Numbered from the stretch's first letter, positions 28,546-38,939 are shown. The stretch: 64,000 bases of DNA from UBA6912 sp963792895 (GCA_963792895.1 CAWBYA010000003.1:62001-126000), one strand, 5' to 3'. Notes: generated by a model from the sequence alone, not told the origin. A program made the numbers and translations.

Positions 28546-31303
28546 ATGCCCCAGAAACTCGTAATCGTTGAATCGCCCGCCAAAGCGCGCACCATCGCCG
28601 GCTACCTCGGCGGTGACTACGTGGTGGAGTCCTCCATCGGGCACATCCGCGACCTGCCGCGCTCGGCGGCGGACATCCCGGCAGCTCTCAAGGGTGAACC
28701 GTGGGCCCGGCTGGGTGTTGATGTGGACAACGATTTCAAGCCGCTCTACATCGTGCCCGGGGACAAGAAGAAGCAGGTGACGAAGCTCAAGCAACTGCTC
28801 AAGGACGTCGACGAGGTGTACCTCGCAACAGATGAGGATCGTGAGGGCGAGTCGATTGCGTGGCACCTCTTGGAGGTCCTGAACCCGAAGCAACCGGTGC
28901 GTCGCATGGTCTTCCACGAGATAACCCCGGCCGCCATCCAAGCGGCCGTCGCCAATCCTCGGGATCTCGACCGACGTCTCGTCGATGCACAGGAAGCGCG
29001 GCGCATCCTCGATCGGCTGTACGGCTACGAGGTGTCGCCCGTCCTGTGGCGGAAGGTCCGTCAAGGCCTGTCGGCCGGCAGGGTGCAATCGCCGGCTACC
29101 CGCATCGTCGTCGAGCGGGAACGGGAGCGGATGGCGTTCGTCGCGGCGTCGTATTGGGGGATCACAGGGACGTTCACGGTCGGGGCAGATCCTCAGACGT
29201 TTGACGCGGCGTTGACGACGATCGACGGCACCCGGGTGGCGACGGGGAAGGACTTCGGGCCGGACGGCCGTCCCAAAGGCGGCGAGCGGTTGATCCTCGA
29301 TGAGGACGCAGCGACGGCACTCACCATCGAGCTTCGTGATGCCGACTTCTCGGTCTCGAGTGTCGAAGCGAAGCCTTACACCCGCAAGCCCTATCCCCCG
29401 TTTCGCACTTCGACTCTCCAACAGGAAGCCGGCCGCAAGCTGCGTTTCGCAGCACGCCGCACGATGTCCGCAGCGCAGCGGCTCTACGAGGGTGGATTCA
29501 TCACCTACATGCGCACCGATTCGACCACGCTCTCGGCAGCAGCCCTCGATACGACGCGTCGCCTCGTCGCCGATCGGTACGGTGCGGAGTACCTTCCCGA
29601 GCAACCCCGGGTCTACGCAAGCAAGGTGAAGAACGCCCAGGAGGCCCACGAGGCGATCCGCCCGTCCGGAGACCGGTTCCCCGAGCCGGACTCGGTGGGA
29701 GGTGCGTTCGGGGGAGCGTCGGATGAGGCCCGGCTCTACGAGCTCATCTGGAAACGAACGATCGCCTCGCAGATGAAGGACGCGCACGGCGAGAGCCTCA
29801 GCGTGCGCATCTCGGCAACGCACTCCGCAGTCCAGTCGGGTTGTCGAGCTCGCAGCGTCCGGCAAGACGATCACCTTCCCGGGCTTTCTCCGCGCCTACG
29901 TCGAGGGCAGCGACGACCCTGACGCCGCTCTCGATGACCAGGAGCGGCCCCTGCCGGCGATGGCGGAGGGTGACACAGCGGACGCCCAGGACATGGTCGG
30001 CCGTGGGAGCGAGACGAAGCCGCCTGCTCGATTCACGGAAGCGTCGCTCGTCAAGCGCCTCGAAGAGCTGGGCATCGGCCGTCCGTCGACGTACGCCTCG
30101 ATCATCTCGACGATCCAAGACCGCGGGTACGTGGTCAAGAAGGGATCAGCGCTCGTGCCGACGTTCACGGCTTTTGCTGCGATCGGGCTCCTCGAGCAGC
30201 ACTTCGAGAACCTCGTGGACTATGCCTTCACGGCCCGGATGGAGGACGACCTGGATCGCATCGCCTCCGGTGACGAGGAAGCGATTCCGTGGCTCAATCG
30301 CTTCTACTTCGGGAATGGGCATTCCGGGCTCAAGGACCTCGTCACCATCAACCTCGACAAGATCGACGCTCGGGAGATCAACTCGATACCGCTCGGCCTG
30401 GATGCGGAGGGTCAGCCGATTGTCATTCGGGTCGGGCGCTACGGCCCCTACGTGACGCGAGGCGAGGATCGGGCAAGCCTTCCCGAGGGGCTCGCACCCG
30501 ATGAGCTCACGATCGGCATGGCCGTCGAGCTGCTCGAGGCTCCGTCCGGCGACCGCGTCCTCGGAACGGACCCCGAGAGCGGCTTGCCGGTGCTCGCAAA
30601 GAGCGGCCGATTCGGGCCGTATGTGCAGCTCGGCGAGATCGATCCCGATGCCAAACCCAAGACGAAGCCGAAGACGGCGTCCCTGTTCAAGTCGATGTCG
30701 CTCGAGTCGTTGACGCTCGCAGACGGCCTGCGGCTCCTCACCCAGCCGAGAGTGGTCGGGATCCACCCAGAAGACGGCGCCGAGGTCACGGCGCTCAACG
30801 GGCGATACGGTCCTTACCTCAAGTGGGGCAAGGAGACGCGGAGCCTAGAAGACGAAGAGCAGATCTTCACGGTGACGCTGGAAGACGCCGTCACGCGCCT
30901 CGCCCAGCCCAAACAGAGAGGCAGGCGGGCTGCGGCGCCGTTGCGCGAAATCGGCGAAGACCCGGCGTCGGGAAAGCCGATCACGGTCAGAGAGGGTCGC
31001 TACGGCCCCTACGTCACCGACGGTGAGACCAACGCATCGCTGAAAGCAGCCGACACCATAGAGGGCCTCACCATCGAGAGAGCCATCGAGTTGCTCGCTG
31101 CCAGACGAGAACGTGGACCGGTGAAGAAGAAGCCCAGCGCAAAAGCCAAGAAGAAGCCCAGCGCAAAAGCCAAGAAGAAGCCGAGCGCAAAAGCCAAGAA
31201 GAAGCCGAGCGCAAGAGCCGCGGAGAAGCCGAGCGCAGAGGCCGAGCAGAAGCCCAGTGCAGAGGCCCCGAAGAAGCCCAGTGCAGAGGCCGAGCAGAAG
31301 TAG
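28546..31303 (+). CDS. topA: DNA topoisomerase I, frameshifted
   Basis: A type IA topoisomerase of about 918 residues across two frames. The first frame starts MPQKLVIVESPAKARTI (TOPRIM), with LATDEDREGESIAWHL as the metal-binding site and GGFITYMRTDST, whose Tyr is the catalytic residue. One extra base between about 29822 and 29846 shifts to the second frame, which reads VVELAASGKTITFPGFLRAY. The C-terminal part holds four GRYGPYV-type repeats without zinc cysteines, then a Lys/Ala/Pro/Ser tail. The enzyme relaxes negative supercoils and is essential in most bacteria, so the break is most likely an assembly error. Confidence 0.88.
31124..31291 (+). repeat. Seven 24-base tandem repeats encoding the TopA tail
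   Basis: Seven copies of an eight-residue unit of the type KKKPSAKA. The first four are strongly basic; the last three change to EKPSAEA-type units, which are closer to neutral or acidic. Basic tails of actinobacterial TopA aid DNA binding and processivity. Copy number may vary between strains. Confidence 0.8.
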
Positions 31304-31366
31304 CCGGTGTCCGCCGGTCGGCATCCCGTAGCCGCGGAGAGTCACAGCGCAACCTGACCACGCTTC

Positions 31367-31372
31367 TAGGCT
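31367..31372 (+). promoter_or_regulatory. -10 hexamer, leaderless promoter of the second MFS gene
   Basis: TAGGCT ends six bases before the ATG at 31379, with no Shine-Dalgarno between. Confidence 0.45.
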
Positions 31373-31378
31373 CCCGGC

Positions 31379-32772
31379 ATGATCTCGGGCGACAGACCGC
31401 GTTCTGCCTACTCGATGGTCGGGCGCGGTCCGTTTGCTCGTCTGTGGTGGGCGAGCGTCATCGGCAGCACGGGCGACTGGATCACGATCTTCGCAACCAT
31501 CGCCCTCGGGGACACCCTCGGCGGTGGCACTGGTGTGCTCCTTGCCCTGATCTCGCGGATCTTGCCCGGCCTGTTGCTCGGTGCGTGGATCGGCGTCATC
31601 GCGGATCGTGTCGACCGGCGGCGCCTGGTCTTCATCTCGGACCTCGGTCGCGGGCTCGTCGTCTTCTTTCTCGTGTTCGCGACGAGTCTGCCTGCATTGG
31701 TTGCCATCAACGTCGCTCTGGAGCTGCTCAGCCTTGTCGGGCAGCCGCCCCGCAACGCCATCCTTCCGAGCCTCGTCGGGCGAGAGAATCTCGTCACGGC
31801 GAACAGCCTCATGCTCGGGGCGACATACGGCACCGTGCCGCTCGGCGCGGGCTTCAACTGGGCGCTGTCGGCGCTTCCCGCCATCTCGCTCGGAGGACTG
31901 ATCCCTGATGTCACCGCCGACCTGGCGCTCGCCTTCGGCGTCGATGCGCTCACCTTCTTCGCCTCGGCGGCGCTGGTCGCCACGCTTCCGGTGCTGAAGA
32001 GCAGGCTCGCCGACGATCCCTCGCGCACCGCCGACGGTGAACGCGTCAGCGCCGTCGCCGATCTCGTGGAAGGCGCCAAGTTCTTCTGGGAGCGGCGCTC
32101 GGTGCGGCGGGTCATCGTCGGTATGACGGCGGCGCTCGTCGGCGGCGGCACGATGATCGTCCTCGGCAAGTCATTCGTGGAGGACGTGCTCGATGCCGAC
32201 CAAACGGGGTTCTTCGCCCTCGTGACCACGATGGGCGTCGGGGCGGGCATCGGGATAGTGACCGTGTCGCTGTACGAGTCGCGGTTGGTGCGGCGGGATC
32301 TGGTGTTTGCGGTCGCGCTGCTCGCCACGGGTGCGGGCCTCACGGCCGCGTCGCTGACGGCGACGGTCGCCGGTGCTGCGTCGTGGATGCTGCTCATGGG
32401 TTTCGGCGCCGGGGCGGCCTACGTGATGGGCCTCACGCACCTTCATGAGCAGGTGAGCGACGAGATGCGGGGTCGCGTGTTTGCGACTCTCTTCGGGTTG
32501 ATGCGTATCGGCTTGTTCGTGTCGATGGCTCTCGCGCCCCGCTACGGGCGGTGCTGAGCGGGGTGGGCTTCGGCCGGCTCAGCGACCCCACGCGTCTCGT
32601 CGTCTTCCTCGGCGGCGCTGTGATCATCCTCTCGGGGTTGGCCATGCTCTGGAGCCTCCGATCGCTCTTCGGACGTCCCAAGCTCGGCGCCGAGGCTCGC
32701 GACATCCTGGCGCGAGCGAGCGACGCGTGGCAGAGCACGAGTCCGTGGACGGACCGGAGACGACGAAGATGA
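31379..32772 (+). CDS. MFS transporter (MFS_3 type), frameshifted near the C-terminus
   Basis: About 464 residues with 12 predicted helices. It carries the loop motif GVIADRVDRRRLVF (about residues 73-86) and is related to the MFS protein at 1570. The first frame ends at 32557 in the middle of the eleventh or twelfth helix (LFVSMALAPRYGRC). A one-base deletion at about 32530-32545 accounts for this, since the other frame continues AVLSGVGFGRLSDPTRLVVFLGG and a final helix up to 32772. The C-terminal tail is basic. Substrate unknown. The next gene, tmk, follows six bases later with its own GAGGAG site. Confidence 0.75.
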
Positions 32773-32778
32773 GGAGCG

Positions 32779-33402
32779 ATGAGGGGTCGCTACATCGCAT
32801 TCGAAGGTGTCGAGGGCGCCGGCAAGTCGACGGTTGCCGCGGCCCTGACGGCTCATCTCGGGGAGCGCGGTGTCGAGGTGGTCAATGTTCGTGAGCCGGG
32901 GGGCACTGCAACAGGAGAGCGGATTCGCGACGTTCTCCTCGATCCGGACGGTCACGTCGAGCCGTGGACGGAGGCGCTGCTGTTTGCGGCGGCTCGTGCC
33001 CAGCTCTCCGCGGAGATCGTCGGGCCCGCGCTCGACGCGGGAAGGTGGGTAGTAACCGATCGTTCCGTGTACTCGTCGCTGGCCTACCAGGGTGAGGGCC
33101 GCGGTCTCGGCGTGGATCCGGTACGGCGTGTCAACGAGCTTGGCCTGCGGGGCGTGTGGCCCGAGCTGATCGTCCTGTTGCGCATCGACCCGGAGCTCGG
33201 CATGCGACGCGAGGCGGTCCGGGACCGCATCGGAGACGAGGGGATCCAACTCCAGACCCGTGTGTCGCGTGCCTTCGATACGCTGGCGGCAGCGCAGCCG
33301 GAGCGGTTTGTGGTCGTCGATGCGGAACGGAGGCTGACGCAGGTGGTCGCGGAGGTGTGTGAGATCGTGGAGGCCCGATGGTTGACGTCTACGGCGACGT
33401 GA
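32779..33402 (+). CDS. tmk: Thymidylate kinase
   Basis: A 207-residue kinase that phosphorylates dTMP to dTDP. The P-loop is FEGVEGAGKSTVAAAL (residues about 8-23). The DRY/DR substrate motif appears as VVTDRSVYSSLAYQG and the TMP-binding REPGGTATGE near residue 40. Length fits the family (about 205-215). GAGGAG precedes the ATG. The 3' end overlaps holB by 25 bases, and tmk-holB pairing is common in bacteria. Confidence 0.95.
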   Translation: MRGRYIAFEGVEGAGKSTVAAALTAHLGERGVEVVNVREPGGTATGERIRDVLLDPDGHVEPWTEALLFAAARAQLSAEIVGPALDAGRWVVTDRSVYSSLAYQGEGRGLGVDPVRRVNELGLRGVWPELIVLLRIDPELGMRREAVRDRIGDEGIQLQTRVSRAFDTLAAAQPERFVVVDAERRLTQVVAEVCEIVEARWLTSTAT

Positions 33403-34442
33403 TCGGTCACGGGTCCGTCGTGGCGCTGTTGCGCCGTGAAGCCGAGCGGCCCGCCCACGCGTATATGTTCGTCGGGCCGACGAACGCAGGCAAGGCAACG
33501 GTGGCTCGCCGCTTCGCTGCCGACCTGCTCTGCGCCGGCGATCCGGCGTGCCTTCGGCGCGTCCTTGCCGGCAACCATCCAGACCTCACGACCGTCGAGC
33601 CCGAGGGGAGGTCGGCCATCACGGTCGATCAAGCACGTCACACCGTCAGCCAGGCGAGCTTGGCGCCCTTCTCCGGCCTCCGCAAGGTCTTCCTCTTCGA
33701 GGAGGGCGGCGTCCTCAATGACGAGGCGGCCAATGCGCTCCTGAAGACGCTGGAGGAGCCGACGGCGTCGACCGTCTTCGTGCTGGTTGCCGAGTCGGAG
33801 GACGATCTTCCCGATACCGTGGCGAGTCGATGCCGAACCATCGTGTTCGGACGCGTCGGAGACGCCGACATCGTGTCTGGTCTCGTGGCGATGGGCTTGG
33901 CCGCCGACCAAGCGGAGCGGGCAGCGCGGATCTCGGGCGGACGACCGGGCCTCGCCCTTGCTCTCGCCACTCGCCCTGAGGTCGCCGAATTCCGCCACGC
34001 GTGGTTGTCGGTGCCGCTTCGCGTTCTCGCCGCACCCCGGTGACGCCTACGCGCTCGCCGATGAGGTGGCGGCGGCCTGCGACCCGCTTCTCGCTGCGCT
34101 ACGCGACGACCAGACGGCACGGGAAGCGGCGGGCGCAGCTGAAGGAGCCGGGGGAGAGCGGTCAAGGAGCGCAACGAGCGTGAGCTGCGGCGGGCGACCG
34201 CAGCGCTCTATGTGTCAGGCTTGGAGATCCTCGCCGGCTTCTACCGCGATGCGGCCGCCGCCCAATTCGGCGCACCCGTGCGCAATCCCGACGTGCCGGC
34301 GACGGCGCTCGCATCGGTCCTGCCTGCGACCGCCGTCGCTCATGCCGAACGTGTTCTCGAGACGATCGAAGCTCTCGAGGCCAACCAGCGACCGATGCTG
34401 GCGTTCGCCAACCTCTTTGCAGACCTTGGCGCGGCGGGCTGA
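33378..34442 (+). CDS. holB: DNA polymerase III delta-prime subunit, two compensating frameshifts
   Basis: A clamp-loader subunit of about 354 residues. The first frame reads GHGSVVALLRREAERPAHAYMF, then the modified P-loop GPTNAGKATVARRF and ALLKTLEEP (sensor region). The frame is left by one extra base at about 34020-34040, runs as SPHPGDAYALADEVAAACD, and returns after one lost base at about 34150-34165 with VKERNERELRRATAALYVSGLEILAGFYRD. The C-terminal helical collar domain ends at 34442. Delta-prime is needed for replication, so paired sequencing indels are the likely explanation. Confidence 0.8.
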
Positions 34443-35091
34443 GCGTTCGCCGGGCGGGTTCACCCGGCGGTTCGTGGCAGTCGCCAGGCATCCGGTCGGC
34501 GCAGCCGCGAGGTGGCTCTACGACCTCCACGTCAGCGGCCGGGAACTCCTGCCGCAAGGGGCCTATGTGATTGCGGCGAACCATCTCTCGTTCGTCGACC
34601 CGGTCATCGTCACCTTGGTGGCGCAGCAGAACGTTCGGTATCTCGCAGTCGGCGACCTGTTCGACCAATCCCACCTGTTCGATCGCCTCATCACGTTCTT
34701 CGGTGCGATTCCCACGCCTCGAGACCGGCTCCCGATCGCCGCAATTCGCACCGCGCTCGCGGAGCTCGATGCGGGGAGGCCGGTCGGGATCTTCCCCGAG
34801 GGCAAGCGAGTCACGGAATGGCGCGAGCAACCGCCCGAGCGAGGCGCCGCGTGGCTTGCCTTTGCGGCCGGCGTGCCACTCGTCCCCTTGGCGGTCCAGG
34901 GAAGCCAGGGGACCCTCGCTGCGATCGAGAGGGCTTTTCGGCGGACGGCGATCGCCGCCTGGGTCGAGCCACCGCTCGACCCGTCGACGTTCATCGATCA
35001 CGAAGACCCGGTGGGGGCACTGGCGCTGGCGTGGGTAGAAGCCGTCGGGCACAGGCTCGACCCGTGGTGGGAATCCGATGCGCCGGAGTGA
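34426..35091 (+). CDS. plsC: 1-acyl-sn-glycerol-3-phosphate acyltransferase (PlsC family)
   Basis: About 221 residues. The catalytic NHx4D block is AANHLSFVDPVIV, followed by FFGAIPTPRDR and the FPEG block GIFPEGKR. The enzyme transfers an acyl chain to lysophosphatidate at the membrane. The start is uncertain: TTG 34426 would overlap holB by 17 bases, and GTG 34474 lies after it; neither has a convincing ribosome-binding site. An unrelated acyl acceptor is possible because several actinobacterial paralogues exist. Confidence 0.85.
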   Translation: MARRAERSPGGFTRRFVAVARHPVGAAARWLYDLHVSGRELLPQGAYVIAANHLSFVDPVIVTLVAQQNVRYLAVGDLFDQSHLFDRLITFFGAIPTPRDRLPIAAIRTALAELDAGRPVGIFPEGKRVTEWREQPPERGAAWLAFAAGVPLVPLAVQGSQGTLAAIERAFRRTAIAAWVEPPLDPSTFIDHEDPVGALALAWVEAVGHRLDPWWESDAPE

Positions 35092-35128
35092 ACCGAACGA
35101 GAGATGACACGCGAGAGGAACAACAGCT

Positions 35129-36034
35129 ATGCGGATTCTCATCAGTGGTTCGAGCGGGCTCATCGGAACCGCGCTTCGCAGCCATCTCGCCGATAGCGGC
35201 CACGACGTGGTGAGGCTGGTGAGATCCAATCCTCGCCAAGGCGAGCACGAGTGGGATCCAGCCGCTGGGAGGCTCGATCCCGCGGCGTTCGCAGGTGTGC
35301 GTGCCGTCATCAACTTGAGCGGTGCCGGCATCGGCGACCGCCGCTGGTCTCCCGAGCGCAGGAAGGAGATCATGAACAGCCGGGTGGAATCCACCCGCCT
35401 CCTGGCCCAAACGATGGCGGCGCTCGCGTCACCGCCCGCCGTGTTCGTCTCGGGTTCGGCCATCGGTTTCTACGGCGACCGGGGCGACGCCGTGTTGACG
35501 GAGGCCTCTGGGTCGGGGCCTGCCGACGACTTCTTGGTACAGGTCGCCACTGCGTGGGAGGCAGCAGCGCAACCTGCAGTGGATGCAGGGATTCGGACCG
35601 TTCTCGCTCGCACGGGCATCGTCCTCGACGCGAGTTCGGGTGCCCTCGGCAAGATGATGCTCCCGTTCAAGCTGGGCGTCGGCGGCCGGCTCGGGCGCGG
35701 TGACCAGTGGTGGAGCTGGATCTCCCTCATCGACGAGGTACGTGCCATCACACACCTTCTGACCTCCGAGCTTGCGGGTCCCGTGAACCTGACCGCTCCC
35801 GAGCCGGTCACCAATGCGGTCATGACCAAGGCGCTGGGCGCCGTGCTTCGCCGTCCGACGGTGCTGCCGGTGCCCGGGTTCGCGCTCGAGCTCCTGCTCG
35901 GCAAGGAGGAGGCAGAGGCGCTCGTCTTCACTTCGGCCCGCGTGGTGCCGCAGCGGCTGCTCGATGATGGCTTCGAGTTCAGCCATCCGGACGTCGCGTC
36001 TGGCCTGACCGCGAGTGTCCGTAGCTCCTCGTGA
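35129..36034 (+). CDS. TIGR01777-family SDR epimerase-like protein
   Basis: A 301-residue protein of the SDR39U1/YfcH group. It opens MRILISGSSGLIGTALRSHL (NADP-binding GxxGxxG) and contains VINLSGAGIGDRRWSPERRKEI and SGSAIGFYGDRGD, hallmark segments of TIGR01777. The C-terminal DUF1731-like domain ends with RVVPQRLLDDGFEF. The family's substrate is unknown, though it is widespread and sometimes linked to cell division or envelope functions. GAGAGGA precedes the ATG. It converges on the minus-strand pair at 36044-37761. Confidence 0.9.
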   Translation: MRILISGSSGLIGTALRSHLADSGHDVVRLVRSNPRQGEHEWDPAAGRLDPAAFAGVRAVINLSGAGIGDRRWSPERRKEIMNSRVESTRLLAQTMAALASPPAVFVSGSAIGFYGDRGDAVLTEASGSGPADDFLVQVATAWEAAAQPAVDAGIRTVLARTGIVLDASSGALGKMMLPFKLGVGGRLGRGDQWWSWISLIDEVRAITHLLTSELAGPVNLTAPEPVTNAVMTKALGAVLRRPTVLPVPGFALELLLGKEEAEALVFTSARVVPQRLLDDGFEFSHPDVASGLTASVRSSS

Positions 36035-36043
36035 CGATCACGG

Positions 36044-36556
36044 TCAGACGGACCTGATCCCTGCGTAGACCAGCGCAACGCCGAGTCCGACGGCTCCCCC
36101 AGCCAGCATCCGGCGCGCCCAGGTGACGAGGGCGGGCGATATGGCCGCGCGCTGCAGGCCGCCCGTCACGCCTGCGGCGACGGCGATGCCTGCGGCTGTC
36201 CACCACCAGCCACTTGCAGCCGTGGTTGCGATCACGGCGAAGACCAGGGCAGGTGTGCCGACGTCGATGAAGCCGAGCGCCATGGGGCGACCCGCATCCT
36301 GGTGCGGGGTAGGTCCGACGAGCCAGCGCGCCCCGGTGACGGCGATCACGGCACCTGCCGCCGTGCGGAAGGTCGGGGCAGAGACATCCAACGCGGCGAG
36401 GATCGAGTCGCTTGCGATAGCAACGGCCAAGGTCAACCCTGCTGCAATCGCCATGCCCATCCACCGCCTCGCATCGAGCGCGGGTGCCCGCTCCACGACG
36501 AGGGCAGGGTTCCACGATACGACGAGGATGGCCATGGCCGCTACGACACTCGTCAT
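36044..36556 (-). CDS. MarC-like small integral membrane protein
   Basis: A 170-residue protein with about five or six helices. MTSVVAAMAILVVSWNPALVVE at the N-terminus and ALDVSAPTFRTAAGAVIAVTGARWLV in the middle resemble MarC-family (UPF0056) proteins, in which a LGISxPAFxIAGG helix is conserved. It is shorter than typical MarC (about 200). The function of MarC proteins is unsettled. The ATG at 36556 overlaps the end of the toroid gene by four bases, so the two are translated together. Confidence 0.6.
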   Translation of the reverse strand: MTSVVAAMAILVVSWNPALVVERAPALDARRWMGMAIAAGLTLAVAIASDSILAALDVSAPTFRTAAGAVIAVTGARWLVGPTPHQDAGRPMALGFIDVGTPALVFAVIATTAASGWWWTAAGIAVAAGVTGGLQRAAISPALVTWARRMLAGGAVGLGVALVYAGIRSV

Positions 36557-37761
36557 TGCTCGGCGCCTCGAAGCACTGCCTCGGCCCACAGCATCCCGGA
36601 CGCGGCATGCTGCTGGTCGTCCATGCGCGTCTCGCCGCCTCTGAACCATGCCCCCTGCTCACGCTGCGGATCGGCGCCCACGATGCTGTCGGCCGTCGTC
36701 TGCGCCGCAGCCAGTCGGGCTGCTCCGCACACGAGGCGTGACGCCAGGTCGTCGTCGATATCGGCGAGGCGGTCGTCACGGGACGCGAGCACACCGAGAC
36801 GGCCCAGACCCTCGAGCACCGTCCCGAATCCCGCGCCGCGCGGTTCGGGCGGGTGGACCATCGTGGCGATGCCGCCGCTGCGCTGCGCGTCCCACCGTAC
36901 CTGCACGCCGAAAGCTGACGCCAGGCGCCGGGCATAGGCGATGTGATGGTCGGCAAGGCCCCAGGTCGACATCTGCCCGAGAGAGTAGGCCGCCCACTGG
37001 TCCGGCCATGGGTTCGGGAAGAGGCCCTCCTCGTCGTCCCTTCGTAGGCTGAGGTAATCGAGCGTGCGCCATGCGGTCTCGTCGAAGCTCTCGCCGGGGA
37101 ATGTGTCGTGGAGGAACGCAAGCGCCCACAGCGCCTCTCCGGTGGCGTACCTCGAGCGCTGTGACGGGTCTGGTGCCTCCGTCGCCCGCACCCACCGCTC
37201 CAGCATCACCCCGTCCGAGCGCTGCTGGCCCACCATGAAGCGGCCGAGCTGCACCAGTTCGGCATCGTATGCCGCATCTCCCGTTGCCTGACGGCGAATG
37301 AGCAGCGAGATCGCCATGAGGGCCCCGGCGCCGAGCTGCAGGTCGCCACCCGGCTCTGCCCATGAGGCACCGCCATCCCCCGTGGCAACCATGCGGTCGA
37401 GCATGTAGCGGGTCGCCCGGTCGGCGGGATCGAGGAATTGTGTCTCGCCCGCGTCGACGAGTTGGTAGAGGCTCATCGTGGTGCCGGCGTGCCGGACGAG
37501 GTTGTACACGCCGGGTGTGGCGCCCGTCGTCCGGTCGTATTGGTACAGAAAGGTTCCGTCCGCCTTCTGGTTGGTGGCCACCCACTCTCCGGCGGCAACA
37601 GCCGCGTTCCGGGCGTCGTCTGCCGTGAAGTCGGGGCAGATCTCCGGCGCCAGCAGTGTCACCCGCAAGAGGGCAACGGCGACGATCCACGCCACGCCGA
37701 GCGTTGCGGCACGGCGGGGCGTCGAGCTGGGCGGCTCGGGAGCTCCTTGTGGTGCGGTCAC
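36553..37761 (-). CDS. Alpha/alpha-toroid protein with N-terminal membrane anchor
   Basis: A 402-residue protein with one N-terminal hydrophobic helix (about residues 18-36, ATLGVAWIVAVALLRVTLLAP), then a repetitive helical body. The body has GEWVATNQKADGTFLYQYD, RYATGEALWALAFLHDTFPG and DQWAAYSLGQM, the spacing of six- or seven-hairpin (alpha/alpha) barrels such as glycosidases, squalene-cyclase-like proteins and N-acylglucosamine epimerases. No catalytic signature was recognised. The start GTG at 37761 has a TATCTT -10 six bases upstream. It is co-transcribed with the MarC-like gene and lies divergent from the epimerase. Confidence 0.65.
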   Translation of the reverse strand: MTAPQGAPEPPSSTPRRAATLGVAWIVAVALLRVTLLAPEICPDFTADDARNAAVAAGEWVATNQKADGTFLYQYDRTTGATPGVYNLVRHAGTTMSLYQLVDAGETQFLDPADRATRYMLDRMVATGDGGASWAEPGGDLQLGAGALMAISLLIRRQATGDAAYDAELVQLGRFMVGQQRSDGVMLERWVRATEAPDPSQRSRYATGEALWALAFLHDTFPGESFDETAWRTLDYLSLRRDDEEGLFPNPWPDQWAAYSLGQMSTWGLADHHIAYARRLASAFGVQVRWDAQRSGGIATMVHPPEPRGAGFGTVLEGLGRLGVLASRDDRLADIDDDLASRLVCGAARLAAAQTTADSIVGADPQREQGAWFRGGETRMDDQQHAASGMLWAEAVLRGAEQ

Positions 37762-37767
37762 GCCGAG

Positions 37768-37773
37768 AAGATA
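37768..37773 (-). promoter_or_regulatory. -10 hexamer, leaderless promoter of the toroid gene
   Basis: TATCTT on the minus strand ends six bases before the GTG at 37761. Confidence 0.45.
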
Positions 37774-37874
37774 CCGTGGAGCGACGGCGACGGGGAGGCG
37801 GGTCGGTCGGCCCAGTGACGCACACGCCCACCTCGGGTACCGTGGCTCGGGTCGACCAGAAGGACGTGGGGGCA

Positions 37875-38807
37875 ATGAAGGTTGTGGTCACCGGCGGCGC
37901 CGGTTTCATCGGCGCGAACCTGTGCGAGGCGCTTGCGCGTGACGCTGCCATAGACGAGGTGATTGCGCTCGACGATCTCTCGAGCGGGTTTGCTGAGAAC
38001 CTCGAGGGCATGGACGCAAAGCTCGTCGTTGGTTCGATCCTCGATCCCGCCATCCTCGACGAGGTGTGTGCCGGCGCCGATGCCATCGTTCACCTCGCGG
38101 CGCGGGGCTCGGTTCCCAAGTCGGTCAAGAACCCGATGAAGTCGCACGAGCGCAACGCAACGGGAACGCTCCAGGTACTCGAAGCGGCCCGGCGTGCGGG
38201 GGGCGTACACACGATCGTGTCATCTTCCTCGAGTGTCTATGGCGCTACACCCGGCCTTCCCAAACACGAGGATCTGCCGACACGGCCCATGAGCCCGTAT
38301 GCCGTCAGCAAGGTGGCAACCGAGTGGTACACCTTGGCGTACCAGCACTCCTACGGCCTGCCGACGCTGGCGTTTCGGTTCTTCAACGTCTACGGGCCCC
38401 GTCAGCCTGCCGGGCATGCGTATGCCGCGGTGATCCCGGCGTGGATAGCCGCCGGCATGACCGGGGAGACCCTCTACGTCAACGGCGACGGGAAGCAGTC
38501 ACGCGACTTCACGTACGTCGACACGGTGACGTGGACGTTGATCGAGGCCGTGAAGCGCCGGGTGACCAACGACATTCCCATCAACCTGGCCTTCGGGGGC
38601 GGGACGACGCTCCTCGAGCTGATTGCTCGACTCGAGAATGCGTTCGGCCGCCACCTCCCGGTCGAGCACCGCGATTCCCGGCCCGGCGACATCCGTCACA
38701 GCACCGCCGATCCGAGCCGCTTGTTCGAGCTGTTCCCCGATGTGGCGCCGATCGACTTCGACGAGGGGCTGGCACGCACGCTGAAGTGGTGGGAAGGCCG
38801 CATCTGA
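37875..38807 (+). CDS. NAD-dependent nucleotide-sugar epimerase/dehydratase
   Basis: A 310-residue extended SDR. The NAD site is VVVTGGAGFIGANLCEAL (residues about 3-20). The catalytic SSSSSVYG, then SPYAVSKVATEWY with Tyr-x3-Lys, and FRFFNVYGPRQ are typical of UDP-glucose 4-epimerase and related UDP-GlcNAc or GDP-sugar enzymes. Specificity is not clear from sequence. The ATG at 37875 follows a GGGGG-rich site and a TACCGT -10 at 37838-37843. It lies divergent from the toroid protein, which could share a glycan pathway (inference only). Confidence 0.85.
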   Translation: MKVVVTGGAGFIGANLCEALARDAAIDEVIALDDLSSGFAENLEGMDAKLVVGSILDPAILDEVCAGADAIVHLAARGSVPKSVKNPMKSHERNATGTLQVLEAARRAGGVHTIVSSSSSVYGATPGLPKHEDLPTRPMSPYAVSKVATEWYTLAYQHSYGLPTLAFRFFNVYGPRQPAGHAYAAVIPAWIAAGMTGETLYVNGDGKQSRDFTYVDTVTWTLIEAVKRRVTNDIPINLAFGGGTTLLELIARLENAFGRHLPVEHRDSRPGDIRHSTADPSRLFELFPDVAPIDFDEGLARTLKWWEGRI

Positions 38808-38866
38808 CGGTCGACCGCCTGCGCGATCACCGAGCGACGTCTGTGTCGAGATCGTTGTGGTGGTCG

Positions 38867-38939
38867 AGCCGGAGAGGGGAATCGAACCCCTGACCTACGC
38901 ATTACGAGTGCGTCGCTCTACCGACTGAGCTACTCCGGC
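38867..38939 (-). tRNA. tRNA-Thr (CGT)
   Basis: The minus strand folds as a full cloverleaf: a 7-bp acceptor stem GCCGGAG/CTCCGGC, D-arm GCTC-AGTCGGTA-GAGC, anticodon stem ACGCA/TGCGT with loop CTCGTAA (anticodon CGT, threonine ACG codons), and T-arm with GGTTCGATTCC. The discriminator base is T. CCA is not encoded. There is a variable loop of standard class I length and no intron. Confidence 0.95.
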
